Assembly: GCF_011386835.1 (NCBI RefSeq)
Contig: NC_088794.1
Span: 68,272,434-68,336,433, forward strand
Source: Chrysemys picta bellii
Lineage: Eukaryota > Chordata > Testudines > Emydidae
DNA: 64,000 nt
Direction: 5' to 3'
The position numbers and the translations under genes are program-made. The notes below the pieces were generated by a model. The model did not search any database. It saw only the letters and a program-made list of their open reading frames with translations, and was not told the DNA's origin. The stretch's first letter is position 1; each line of letters begins with the position of its first letter. Positions 22,393 to 34,160 of the stretch are shown here, piece by piece.

Positions 22393-23820
22393 AAACAACC
22401 AAGTTTTGCATATTGTGCAAACTATCTAATAGAAGAATTTGAAAGCTTACCTGCTGAAACTGGAGAAACTAGTTAATAAATGAAATACTATTAATCTTTT
22501 ATTGATATATTCTTATCTTAGTTACAAAATTCCAGTTTTGTTCAGAGCAAAGAAATCTCTGTGATAAAATTGGAAGAAATAATGGGTTACAAATTACTAT
22601 TTGAAAATGGAAGACCACCATACAAATATGTCCTAAAGATGTATGTAGGGCCGGATTATCATATAAGAACTATAGATGCATGCTTGGGGCCTCAGATGTT
22701 GGAGCCATGTGATGAAGTCAGAATCTCTGCTTCTTTTTAAAGTGAGTTTTTAACACTTGTGATTGGGATGAAAAGCTTGAAAATCTGACCTGAGTGTAAC
22801 ACCTGAGTCTGCAGACAGCCTGAAACATAGCTCTGATAATGGCAACTCCTTCATGCATCTCAATGAGTGTCAGACCTGCTGTTCTAAGAGACCCTAACAG
22901 GCAGATGAAGAGTGCAGAGGGTCTGGCCCACCTACCAGCTATTGAAGTAAGCACTGGGGGGACGAGGGGCTCTGCTTTCACTCCATCTCTGAGCCAGAGG
23001 GGGGATTGATGGAAAATAGTCTTACTTGACCTGTGATCATTGAAAACCTTTTTCTCTATTGAGAAGTCAGGGGATGTCCTCTACTAATTAAAAGCTCAAA
23101 ATTATGATGTGTGGTATCATAAGCATCCGAATCATTATGTCAGACAACTGGTTATCAGTTGACAACTGCCAGGCTTTCCTAGTTGGAAGGTGGTTTGTTG
23201 TTGTTTTACTTGGCACAGCCTTCCTAGCTACAAAATTCCATAGGAAAACCACAGGAGGTGGTAACTGGATTTTCAATTACGCAACCAACAACTCTGCTAG
23301 TAGCTGAGGAGGTGTGAAAATACAAAACCGCACAAAACACTCGAAAAACCTGATCACTGACATTTAGAGGATATGATCTAACATGAAGAGTAACCACTAA
23401 CTGCACAGTTTATTGATTACACTGCCATTATAGGATGATTCCTCAGCTACAGTAGTTGAAAATAAAAAAGCTAACAGTGCTGTGACTTGCACTACTAACA
23501 GTGCATTATCTTGTGACAGATATGGAAACCAAAATTATATTGCTAACTGCAGAGACTAAATATATTAAATAGGTAGAATCAGACATTCACCACACAAAGT
23601 AGAATTAATGGTACTTTTCTTCTTCTATAGTTTGACATATTTTATACAAGAAAATACCCCACCTTCCCCAAAACATTTGCTACTTACTCAAAATCCACAT
23701 GCTAAATTGTTTTGGGGAGTTCTTTTCCAGCAAGTCACCACTAAAATAAGTGATGTATTATGATGATGAATACAGTATCCCAGTGACACTACCAACAAAA
23801 ATTCCATTGTGTTTAGCATT
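22393..23820. other. Non-coding spacer, nothing certain
   Basis: The phrase 'tagggccggattatc' at about 22646 resembles the terminal repeat of the element at 56498-57327, but no opposite end is visible. No coding exon is supported. Confidence 0.4.
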
Positions 23821-24000
23821 AGAAGAAAATTAATTGATTTTAAAGCCAGAAAGAATCTTTATGATCATAGTCTGATCTCCTGCAAAGCACTGCCCATTGA
23901 ATTTCCCCCTTGTTAATTTTACCCCAGCAATTACAAGACAGAACTGTATAGATATTGTACTAACTTATGAAAGGGTGATATTAACAACATACTCCTTTTT
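23821..24000 (-). mobile_element. CR1 LINE 3' untranslated end fragment
   Basis: 'ccagaaagaatctttatgat', 'catagtctgatctcctgcaa' and 'cccattgaatttccccc' are diverged reverse complements of the conserved CR1 3' end (compare the plus-strand copy at 42780-42860). It is old and heavily mutated. Confidence 0.6.
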
Positions 24001-24476
24001 CCTACCACTCTCCATGCAGCCAATAGTACCTCATGGCTCAGGAGTAAATAGCCCTTTCCCTGCTCAAATGGTTTGCAGTGACTTCATTTCCTCTTTAGGC
24101 TGCCCCCAGTAGTATTCATTGCTGCTATCACTTTGGAAAATATTTCCCCTAGGCAAAGTAACAAAGCTCAATAAACTCACTGCAGCCTTATTAAACATGG
24201 AGATGTTCCCAGATAGGAAATGAATGTATACTCAAAGAGGAAAAACATCTCTATAGCGATCTGAAGCAAGGCATGTGACCATTCTGGGCAACTGTGCTCC
24301 CTAAGGATGTGTGTTTGTATTCATGTATGTGTTTATTCAGTGATCTCAGGTACAGTAAACAGTGTGACTGTCTGAGATTTGATACAGTGGAGTTTGATGC
24401 ACTTTACTTATTTCCTATTGTAATAATTTTTATGGTGATCACAGAAGCATGTAAGGTTTGAAATAACATCTCTTTA
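24001..24476. other. Non-coding spacer, nothing recognised
   Basis: AT-rich sequence between a CR1 tail fragment and a MIR SINE, with no recognisable feature. Confidence 0.45.
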
Positions 24477-24805
24477 GTGGATATAGCACTTGACTGGGAC
24501 TTAGGGTGACTAGATGTCCCGATTTTATAGGGACAGTCCCGATTTTGGGATCTTTTTCTTTCTATAGGCTCCTATTACCCCCCACCTCCTGTCCCGATTT
24601 TTCACATTTGCTGTCTGGTCACCCTACTGGGACTGAAGAGATCTTGGTTCTATTCCAGTTCTGCCACTGACCTGATGGGAGACCTTGGACAAGTCATACA
24701 CTGCTCTGTGCCCCAGCTATAAAATGTGGGACAATGATATTGACCGACTTCATAAAGTGATTTGGGATCTACTGGTGTAGAACACTATGTAACAGCTAAA
24801 TATTA
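24477..24805 (+). repeat. MIR-type SINE interrupted by a hAT MITE
   Basis: The left part (24477-24501) ends 'cacttgactgggact', and the right part (24627 onward) repeats 'ctgggact' and continues 'gaagagatcttggttctatt', 'ctgccactgacctgatggga', 'gaccttggacaagtcata' and 'tataaaatgtgggacaatga'. It is nearly full-length MIR once the 125-bp insertion is set aside. Confidence 0.85.
24502..24626. mobile_element. 125-bp hAT-type MITE inside a MIR SINE
   Basis: Ends TAGGGTGAC and GTCACCCTA are perfect inverted repeats. Flanks are a perfect 8-bp duplication, CTGGGACT at 24494-24501 and 24627-24634. The interior has repeated GTCCCGATTTT words. The target is the MIR, so the MITE is younger than the SINE. 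The family is a common one in reptile genomes by recollection. Confidence 0.9.
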
Positions 24806-26774
24806 TTACTATTCTCGTATTGTCAGAAGTCCAACTCTTTCTCTTACTAAATGTATTTATATTTCTTTAAGAAGGTGACTGACTTCAATGCTGAGGCAAT
24901 TAACAAAATTTATTGAAATGAACGGAGGCCTCTCTTTGCTAATGAGGTACAAATGCCATAGAGGTACATGCAGATTTCTGAAGATATACGAGATGAATAA
25001 TTTATTTAATCTTAACTTTAAAGTGTTTCCAAACAAAAGGTGCAGAAACTGTTACTGCAGAGTCTTACAAGGCATCTTCATTATAAAGCATATTTTTGTC
25101 ACTTGAAATTACCTCAGAGGAGAAGATAACAGTGTCATGCAAAAATACAAGTCTGTGGATATAAAAACACATTTTCAGAATTTTTTCACCAAAAGGGTTT
25201 GCAGATTTGACCAATGGTAAAATTCCATCATTTTCACTACATACATTTAAAAAAAAAATCTATTAAAAATCAAAATGGCAACATTTTGCTATTTAGATGT
25301 GGGCTGAAATCTGGCAAACAAACAATAGTGTTTTGCAAAGAATGGTGAAATGCTGCTTTCAGATGCATCAAACTGTTTTTCTCCCACAAAACATGATTTC
25401 AAGGAGAAGAAAATTCAATTTTCCTCTGAATAACCAAAGACAAAACTAATACATTTAGGTTTCTCATGACAATATTATTGCTGGTAGTAAGACTTTTTTG
25501 TATCACTTCAGAACTGCTAGAATGTAAATTATCCTGGCATATCATATTCTCAATCCTGTAATTTAGGAAAATGGATCATGTCACCAGCTATATGATGTAG
25601 CTTGATTAATTTATTTTAAAAAAAGCATAAGAATCACCCATAGCATCACCTACATCAGTTACATCTCATTATAGAAATAAATGCTCACATATTTTCCCTT
25701 TTTCTATTATTATTTGTATCAAGTTATCACCCAGAGACTCCAATATGGTTCAGAACTAGAGCTGCATGAATTTTTTCATGTGATTATTTTTCCCAGAAAA
25801 ACACAGATTTGGGTCAACCAAAACAATTTGGGAACTGGAGTAGACTTCAGTAAATTATTTCAGTTGAATAAAAAAATTGAAATGTCGAAGTGCTTTGTTT
25901 CAGCATTTCAAAAACAAAAGATTTTGATGTTTCATTTCAGACAAATGTTTTGTTTCAGAATTCACTCAATTCACTCATAAAAAGTTAAAAACCTTGAACG
26001 ACTAAACAAAACATTTTGTTCGATCAAAAACAATTAAAAAAATTCACGAGAAAAATAATAATCTTATTTTGGGTTGACCTGAACTGTCGTTCTCCCTCCC
26101 CCACATTTTTCTGTTCAGTCACCAAATTAAAAAAAATGATTCTTCACACAGATTCTTTCAGGACCCCACCATGCTATGTGCCAAATACACAGAGAGGCAC
26201 AGTCTCTACTCTAAAGAGCTTACAGTCTGTGGAAGAAAAACAGCCACCTGCAGAAAGTATTCATTTTTTGCAAGTTGGCTAATACTGTCTGGTCACATGG
26301 AAGGCTAAAGGCATCAATATTATTTATATTGTGGACCAGATTTCAAAGTACCCATTACTCCTAATTGTGCTCAGATTTTCAAAAGAGCTCAGCACCCGGT
26401 AGCTCTCAAATTTATTTAGGTGTCTAATTGGACATTTATTTGTTTTTTTTTAAACTGGCCTTATATGTAGTTTATGGTCATGTCCATTGAGTACGTCTGG
26501 AACAGCTGGGTCAGATTTATTTTTGGTTGTTTCATGTTTATGCATAAGACATGGAATAATGTTTTGCTTTTATAGTTACATGGTGATTCTTCAAATTCAT
26601 CAACGAAACTAAACTCCAGTTGTTTCTTGTCAGTAAACTTCATTAACTGAAACAGGGCATTTCTGTTGACAATTGTTTAAAAAACCACCTTGGGACTGAT
26701 ATTGTCCTCCAGGTATGTTTGTCTCTTTTGCCCAGCATCTGCACAGCACAGTCTCAGTCTCCTTCCTGGGTATA
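24806..26774. other. AT-rich non-coding DNA, possible old AT-rich repeats
   Basis: The 25770-26010 stretch has repeated 'gaaatgtcgaag', 'gtttcagcatttc' and 'tttgtttcag' words, suggesting a diverged AT-rich interspersed repeat. 26360-26440 resembles the 'tttcaaaagagctcagcacc' module. Frames of 99 and 88 codons here lack any recognised domain. Confidence 0.4.
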
Positions 26775-28356
26775 CTCTCTTACTGGTATTGGTCCATTAC
26801 TAGATGGAAATGGAGGAGTTATTGATAATAATGCAGATAAGGCAGACGTGTTAAATAAATATTCTGTATTTGAGGAAAAAACAGATGATTTAGTCAGATC
26901 ACACGATAACACTCCTTCCATTCCACTGGTATCTCAGAAGGATACTAAGCAGCAGTACTAAAGTTAAACATTTAAATCAGCAGGTCTGGATAACTTGCCT
27001 CCAAGAGTTTTAGGGTCTGCAGTTTCACATTGATCCTGAGCAAGATAATGAAGGGGCTGATATGGGACTCGATTAATAAAGAATTAAAGTAAGGTAATAT
27101 AATTAATGCCAATCAAGGTGGGTTTATGAAAAACAGAAACTGTCAAGCTAACTATCTTTTTTGATGAGATACAAGTTTGGTTGATAAATGCAATAGTGTT
27201 GATGTAATATACTTAGACTAATGTAAGTCACTTGACTCGATACCACACAACATTTTAATTAAAACTCTATAACAATATAAAATTAACAAGACACACATTA
27301 AATGGATTAAAAGCTGACTAACTGATAGGTCTCAGATGTAACTTTAATTGTGGAATCATCATTGAAAGGGTGTATTTCTAGTGGGGTCCTGCAGGGATAA
27401 GTTCTCCGCCTGACACTATTCAAACATTTTTACCAATGACCTCTAAGGAAACATAAAATTATCATTGATAAAGTTTTCAGATGACACAAAAATTGTGGGA
27501 GTGATAAATAATGAAGAGGACAGGTCACTGATTCAGACTGATTTGGATTACTTAATAAGCTGGGGGTAAACAAACAATACTAGTTTTAATATGACTAAAT
27601 TAAAATGTATACTTCTAGGAATAAGGAACATACTTATAGGATGGGGGACTCTATCCTGGGAAGCAGTGACTCTAAAAAAGATTTGGGGGTTGTGGTGGAT
27701 GATCAGCTGACCATGAGCTCCCAATGTGAAGCTGTGGGGAAAAGGACCGATGTGATCCTTGAATGTATAAATAGGTGAATCATGAGTAGGAGTAGAGAGG
27801 TTATTTATCTCTGTATTTGGCACTACTGCAATTGTTGCTGGAATACTGTGTCCAGTGCTGGTGTCCACAGTTCAAGTAGGATGTTGATAAATTGGAGAGG
27901 GTTCAGAGAAAAACCACAAGAAGATTAAAGGACTAGAAAACATGCCTTATAGCAATAGACTTAAGAAGCAAAATCTATTTAGCTTAACAAAGGGAAGGTT
28001 AAGCAGTGACTCAATTACAGTCCATAAGTACCTACCCAGGAAAGAAATATTTAATAATGGGCTCTTCATCTAGCAGAGAAAGGTATAATACAATCCAACG
28101 GCTAGAAACTGAAGCTACACAAATTCAGACTGGAAATAAGGCAGACATTTTTAACAGAAGATAATTAACCATCAGAATAATTTACTAAAGGCCATGGTAC
28201 ATTGTCCACCACTGGTAATTTTTCAATCAAGATTGAATGTTTTTCTAAAAGATATGGTCTAGGCATTATTTTGGAGAAGTTCTCTGGTCTGTGTCATAAA
28301 CGAGGTCTTACCAGCTGATCACAAAGATTCCTTCTGACCTTGGAGTCTACGAATAA
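26775..28356 (+). mobile_element. Old CR1 LINE, ORF2 3' half and tail
   Basis: At 26780-26960 a frame reads GPLLDGNG, then NADKADVLNKYSVFEEK, matching the spacer between the endonuclease and RT domains of CR1 ORF2. Downstream, broken readings follow CR1 order: an RT region about 27000-27500, and a 'tattggagagggttcagaga'-like thumb part near 27890. The CR1 3' end with 'ccttctgaccttggagtcta' is near 28330. Stops and indels are everywhere, so no protein is made. It appears to be an older subfamily than the copy at 52765-54189. Confidence 0.75.
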
Positions 28357-29182
28357 GTACAGAATTTGTGCATGGAGAGGTAGCTGTAGGTTGGGGGTGT
28401 CTAAAGGAGCTGTATGGCCAGAAACTTGGGGACAATGGAGGTGATGTGGTGGCAAAACTTCCAAACACTTTATCCTGGGTCTTCAGCTGATCTGCAATAT
28501 CCACATAAATCTTGGGGGCTCTGCGGATTTTGGGAGCAGAACAGCATCTTTCTTCCATGGACTGAAAGGAGGCAAACCACATCACTCCTGAAGAATTTAG
28601 AATAAGGCCCATGAAAGGAACATCTGTCATTTTTCTCTCATATCTTCTAATGATCTGGGCTTCTGAATTCAAAACATTCTTACCCCATAGACTGCTGGCA
28701 CACTGAACTGTCTTGCTTGATAGCAAGATGAGAGTGCAGTCAGATGACTGGAATATAAGGATATACCAAAAGCTTTAGGCTATGTCTTTTTGCTACACAG
28801 TTACGTAATGAAAGAAGGAAATTCATCACTGTTGGTTCTATTGTGCTACCAATCTGTTTGGTAGAAAAGTCGACAATAGATAATGCATTTGTTTATAAAA
28901 GGAGGGGAACTACGTTTATAGGCAGAAGAGAAAAGTTGCCATTTGATAACTCTTGATTGTAGAAAATACAGTCTGGATGGGGAGAACAAACCTACATAAA
29001 CCACAGATTAAATTCCAGTACGCATAAGTAAATATTTTCCCATTATTATGAAAAGAGTAGACCTTGGTAACACAGAGTTCAAACTGCATACATTCTGAAT
29101 GGCAAGGCATATTGAAAATTATGGGTAGTTTTGAACTCTTTCAAGGAATGCTTCAATTCATAAATCAAAACTTTTCTGATAC
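28357..29182. other. Non-coding spacer, nothing recognised
   Basis: A 135-codon minus-strand frame at 28319-28726 overlaps the CR1 tail and has no recognised domain. It is probably chance. Confidence 0.45.
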
Positions 29183-29195
29183 CTAAATTATTATT

Positions 29196-29412
29196 AAAAC
29201 AACAAGGAGTCTGGTGGCACCTTAAAGACTAACAGATTTATTTGGGCATAAGCTTTCGTGAGTAAAAACCTCACTTCTTCGGATGCATGCATGCAAGAAG
29301 TGAGGTTTTTACTCACGAAAGCTTATGCCCAAATAAATCTGTTAGTCTTTAAGGTGCCACCAGACTCCTTGTTGTTTTTGTAGATACAGACTAACACGGC
29401 TACCCCCTGATA
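29196..29412. mobile_element. Penelope-like element, perfect fold-back insertion (217 bp)
   Basis: Two copies of the 3' end are fused head to head: 29196-29279 on the minus strand and 29295-29412 on the plus strand. The arms 29196-29279 and 29295-29378 match at all 84 positions around a 15-nt loop containing 'atgcatgcatgc'. The plus-strand side alone continues to the terminal 'acggctaccccctgata'. A 13-bp duplication, CTAAATTATTATT, flanks it (29183-29195 and 29413-29425). It belongs to a sister subfamily of the copies at 5.7 and 13.4 kb, with CTTGTTGTTTTT where those have CTGTTCTTTTT. It is non-coding. Confidence 0.9.
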
Positions 29413-29425
29413 CTAAATTATTATT

Positions 29426-30408
29426 GTAAGTCATATCTAGGAAAGAATCCATGCACCCTGAAAAAGTTCCAACTGGTATAACACAGGAGCCCATCAGCTC
29501 ATCAATATCCCTGTGCTAAGCTCTCTTCACTGGTTCGCCACTGAATATAGTTCAAAGATCCTGCTTTGATATTCTAAACCCTCCATGGAATTGGCCTTAG
29601 CTACCCTAGAGATTACTTGACCATTACCTGCCATAACAGCTACGTTCCACTAGAACAATTAAAGAGTGTTAACCAACAGAGGGAGTCTCATAAGCATAGG
29701 AGACTGAACTTATATAGAGCTTGATATAGACTATGGATCTCACTCCACAGGAAACAAGAGACAAGACTACCCATGTTCAGAATTAAACACAGGACTAATT
29801 TCTTCCTCAATTAAATTATTTTCTCAGCTCCCCCATTATAACTCTCCTTCTCTCTCTATGAACTAAGCAATCTATAGCTGATGGAAGCTGGGAAAGAGGA
29901 GACAGATTGCGGTCATTTATATTAGAAATATTTAGAAAACACTTGGATGTTATGGTGATATTGACCAGACAGACTGACATATTGTCAGCTATTACTCTTC
30001 TATAATCTACACAGTAGGATAAATTCCGCAATTACATATTAGGTGTAAACTAGTCAGAATACAACTGTAGGGTGACAACAGAGTATTTTGAACAGATTTG
30101 GCATTCAGTGGGTATATAACATAAGTGCAACTTAAAACCAGAGATCACACACTGGGAGGGGAATATCAAGAAAGCAGTTCACAGAGGGAAGCAAGATAAA
30201 GTTGGGTGGAGGGTTTTCTATGGCACCTAGCACTACAGTATGTAATGCCCCAATACAGAAAAGTTATAAAGCACATACTTCACTTTAAGCACCTGAGTAG
30301 TACCATGAATTCTTCAGTGGGACTACTGATAGGTTTAAAGTTAAACACATGCTTAAATGTTTTGCTAGATCAGGGCCAGAATGCTTAGCATCTTGAGGGG
30401 ATTATGTG
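29426..30408. other. Non-coding spacer with one palindromic module
   Basis: Mostly unrecognised sequence. At about 30262-30375 'aagcacatacttcacttta', 'gggactactgat' and 'cacatgcttaaatgttttgc' form a diverged palindromic amniote module like the one at 13046. Confidence 0.45.
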
Positions 30409-30439
30409 TGTATAGATATAGATATAGATATATAGATAA
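30409..30439. repeat. (TAGATA)n microsatellite
   Basis: Four to five imperfect TAGATA units after a TGTGTG start. Confidence 0.85.
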
Positions 30440-30444
30440 GCCTT

Positions 30445-30504
30445 GTAAAGATGTAGCCTAGGTTTTATTTACATACTATTTCAAAACGTAGGCTACATCT
30501 TTAC
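30445..30504. repeat. 60-bp hairpin with 22-nt arms
   Basis: GTAAAGATGTAGCCTAGGTTTT (30445-30466) and AAAACGTAGGCTACATCTTTAC (30483-30504) are inverted copies with one mismatch and a 16-nt loop. It may be a tiny MITE remnant or a local inverted duplication. No target duplication is evident. Confidence 0.75.
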
Positions 30505-30555
30505 TATGCTTTTAAAGCAACAGTTTAAAATTCTGCAGTCACAACGGAATAAGAA

Positions 30556-30924
30556 GTGAGGTTTTTTTACCCACGAAAGCTTATGCCCAAATAAATCTGT
30601 TAGGGCTTGTCTATACTTACCGCGCTGGTTCGGCGGCAGGCAATCGAACTTCTGGGTTCGATTTATCGCGTCTAGTCTGGACGCGATAAATCGAACTCAG
30701 AAGTGCTCCCCGTCGACTCCGGTAATCCTGCTCGCCGAGAGGAGTACGCGGAGTCGACGGGGGAGCCTGCCTGCCGGGTCTGGACGGCGGTAAGTTCGAA
30801 CTAAGGTACGTCGACTTCAGCTACGTTATTCACGTAGCTGAAGTTGCGTACCTTAGTTCGATTTGGGGGTTTAGTGTAGACCAAGCCTTAGTCTTTAAGG
30901 TGCCACTGGACTCCTTGTTGTTTT
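30556..30924 (+). mobile_element. Penelope-like 3' fragment split by a Harbinger MITE
   Basis: The left piece (30556-30602) has 'acccacgaaagcttatgccc' and ends in CTGTTA. The right piece (30889-30924) resumes TTAGTCTTTAAGG and ends CTTGTTGTTTT. The pieces join exactly once the MITE and one TTA are removed. A probable 13-bp duplication with one mismatch flanks it: AACGGAATAAGAA (30543-30555) and AATGGAATAAGAA (30925-30937). Its 3' end stops at the oligo-T, where the minus arms of the other two insertions also end. Confidence 0.82.
30603..30888. mobile_element. PIF/Harbinger MITE (286 bp) in a Penelope fragment
   Basis: Ends GGGCTTGTCTATAC and GTGTAGACCAAGCC are near-perfect inverted repeats, and a TTA duplication flanks them (30600-30602 and 30889-30891), the TWA target typical of PIF/Harbinger. 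The interior has two further palindromes, one around 'cgcgataaatcgaac' and one around 'ggagtcgacggg', and a third around 'cagctacgttattcacgtag'. There is no transposase. It is GC-richer and more structured than its surroundings, and younger than the Penelope fragment it splits. Confidence 0.92.
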
Positions 30925-30937
30925 AATGGAATAAGAA

Positions 30938-33311
30938 TTACTCAATCATCAAGGAATCTGTGCATGACCTAAAATCAAGCTAATTCAACACTATTTATTT
31001 TGATGGGGAACTAACAATTAAGGTAGCAACTCTAGGAGAAAAGATGCTCTGTGGTAAAGATGCTAAAAAATGAACTTTGAACTTTATTCCAAATGTTATA
31101 ATGATGACAAAGTAAAGAGAAACAATAAATGAGAAGATGTTGAGTTAAATCCTTGGCTGCCATAAATTGACATAACTATGTCAATTTACACCAGCTAAAG
31201 ATCTGGCCCCCCCAGTTTCCACTGACCTTTACCTGAAACTAACTTTAATATAGAACAATATAAATGTTGTAATTACACTTACTAGCTATTCAAAATTAAC
31301 TCTGTGGAGTTATTTCCAAGGCATGATTGTTGTTGCCAAGGTAGTCCCATGAAAAGCTGAAAAATCTATTAAATCTTTTCTATATGTAACTGTTACCCTT
31401 TGAATCATAGAAGGGACTGAAATCCGATTTCCAAATTTGGAATTGCAACAAAGGAAATGAGAGCACACTGAAAAGGAATCTTTAGTCTTAGATTTCTAAG
31501 GAAGTGAAAACTAGCTGAATAAAGCAGTGCAACATAGCTCAAATGAACATACAACCATTTCACTTCACTGGCTTCAGGCTCTTATCTACTGATTTAGCTT
31601 TTTTTTTTCAACACTTTTGGATAATTATAGTAAGACAACAGTCATAAAAAATTAACCGTAAGTAATAGAATTTGTTCAATTAGCACAAGATTCTATTTAT
31701 AAAGACCCATAGGGCTCAACCCTATAAGATACTGAGAACTCTGGCCCTATCCAGAAAAGCACTTAAGCATATGCTTGACATTATACACTTCATTTGTTCC
31801 ATTAGCTTAAGTACTTTGCTGGTTTAGGCCAGAATGTTCAGCATCTTGCAGGATTGAACCCTTAGTGATGTTAGGAGCCAGAATCAAGGTTTTACTTGGA
31901 ACCGGTCACTATATTTTAGGTATTCCAGAGCTCTCAGCATTGGCATAATTTTGCTCCATCTGAAATCAAAGATAAAACTCCAAAAAGTTCTGTGCTCTTT
32001 TGAAAATCATATTCTAACTGAACCTTGCTGTACATGGACTCCAGGGCCATGACAAAAAATTGTTCCATACTAATTAGTTTGAAAGACGCTTCCCCCAAGT
32101 GCAAGCTCTGACAAAGCAATGGGCTCAAAATCTGTTCTATTACACCACTTTAACCAGGAATAATTCCACCAAAGTCAGTGGCAATAGTGTAGCTGATAGT
32201 AGAACCTGCTCCTGATTTTTTTAAAGCTACCCTTTACCAAGACATTATAATAATAAAAAAATAAAACATAAGGATTGATCCTCAGTGGGACTGAACTCCG
32301 ACATTTCCCACTGATGTCAGTCATAAACAACTTAATTACATCAGCTGAAGTAAATGGCAGCTATGGGGGCTCAGCCCCAGGCTCTTAAATTTTAAAATAC
32401 TTTGACAAAGCCGCATGGAAAACATTCAATTAATTCCCAGACAAGTAAGAATGACTAAATCAGCAGATTTGGAATTGCAAACTAACAGATGGAATTGTTT
32501 GACATTTGTATAAAATTTGGCATTTCAGGTTCACTTAAAAAATATTTTCTTTCTGGACAGGTCATAGCACCGATATAAAGTGAATGCTATAGTTAACATC
32601 AGACCAGCCTGTAGGCATGAAATATTGGGTAGATTTATACATTTCTTTTTTCCCCTTCAACCTAGTTTCCTTTCTTGAATATAAAACAGATTAATAAAAA
32701 TGATCAAGATAAGATGAGGGACAGAACTTCCTAACATACTGCCAGGCTTGATCATCTATTTAAAATGAACATAGCCATTTCCACAGAAAGAGAGTGAAAA
32801 TGTACAAAGCTTGTCTTACAGTCCTTTTTAATCACAAAGTTTTAACCATATATTTGTCCTAAAGGGGAACATTAACAATTGTCCAACTGCAAATCATTTT
32901 CAAGCATTGGTACTTTGTATAAATCAGTGACAAACTGGAATCTGGCAAGAAGGATTTTAAAAATCTCTTTATTTTATATATGGCACCCTTCATTCCATGC
33001 TCCATGCAGAACACATGAAATAAAACACACCTAAACAAAACAATTTAATTAAATGTCTGCTCATAGAAGGAGGTATTACCAGTCAGACAAGAATTCAGCA
33101 ACAGTTCTTGCCCAGAATGACAATGGACAAGATCCCCCTTCCTCCTCATGCCCCTTTACACCACATAGAAGGACCACAAAACAATTCTACCCAGGGGAGC
33201 ATTGTCCTGGTACTCTGGCAGACATCCACAAAAAGCTGTCTTCTGAGGACCCCCTTACAAGCCCTGGATTAGATAGTGTACCGGTGTTGGGCAGGAATGT
33301 TAGGGGTGGGA

Positions 33312-33313
<2 letters not shown>
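30938..33313. other. Non-coding spacer with weak palindromic modules
   Basis: No gene recognised. Diverged palindromic-module words occur near 31165-31210, 31735-31860 ('aagcacttaagcatatgctt', 'gcatcttgcaggattgaacc') and 32145-32390. They are repeats of the same broad class as 13046. Confidence 0.45.

Positions 33314-33361
<48 letters not shown>
33314..33361. repeat. (AC)n microsatellite
   Basis: About 23 perfect AC units. A 122-codon frame (33053-33421) that runs through it as Thr-His repeats has no other support. Confidence 0.96.
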
Positions 33362-33363
<2 letters not shown>

Positions 33364-34064
33364 CTGCAGAGATTCCAGGCAGTGCTGCCATCATTTAGAC
33401 AGCCCCCCCAGTGCTATCTAAGTTACACTGTAGAACTCTCCAGCTTGTGGAATAGCCCAGGTTTGGTGCACAAAAAGGTGGCTTAAAGCCATGTAATGAA
33501 TTATGTAAACAATTATATGATGCAAGCAACCAAGCACCAACAAAAGCATCGGCATTCAAGATACAGTCAGCAGTCCAGCTGAAACACAGGAATTGGAGAG
33601 TCGCTAGTCTGCCTTAGTAAGTATCAATCCAACTTTTGTACAAAGACAAGGAGACAGTGAAAGGCTTTTGGGTCAGATAAAAATTGAATAGAATATTTCA
33701 TCTTTCCTATCATCCTTACTATAGAATTCGGTCAAAGTTGGCGGTGATTGAAGGATACAGACATTGCATGAGCTGTACTAATCCAATCAGGACAGAATAA
33801 GAGTCTAACATCTGGTTATGTGGCAGCCCAGAAGTGTTCTGACCTCTGGTGAAAGTGGAAATCCTACTGGATGTTTTTTTAAATTTTATAACTGGCATGC
33901 CACTTTTCAATAAATAGAAAGTGCCAAAGAATAGACTCCCTGCCCTGAAGAGTTCATTGAATAAAGGCTTGGATAGGATAACAATACAGTCTAACACAAT
34001 ACAGGTGCACATTGTGATGTGCAACGATTGTAAATGTAATGCTTCACATTACATGCGAGTTTTC
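33362..34064. other. Non-coding spacer, nothing recognised
   Basis: Only short overlapping frames on both strands; no domain or repeat boundary. Confidence 0.5.
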
Positions 34065-34160
34065 AGCACTTTAGAATGTAAACTCTTTGGGACATGGATC
34101 ATCTTTTCATTACTTGTATGTACAGTGTTTAGCACAATTGAAAGTTTCCAGGTGAGAATT
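34065..34160 (+). mobile_element. L2-type LINE extreme 3' end
   Basis: 'gaatgtaaactctttgggac', 'gtatgtacagtgtttagcac' and 'aattg' follow the standard L2 3' untranslated landmark order. The same landmarks end the larger L2 at about 39.9 kb. Confidence 0.65.

Noticed and set aside
28319..28726. 135-codon minus-strand gene
   Set aside because: Overlaps an old CR1 tail and shows no recognised domain or intron signals.
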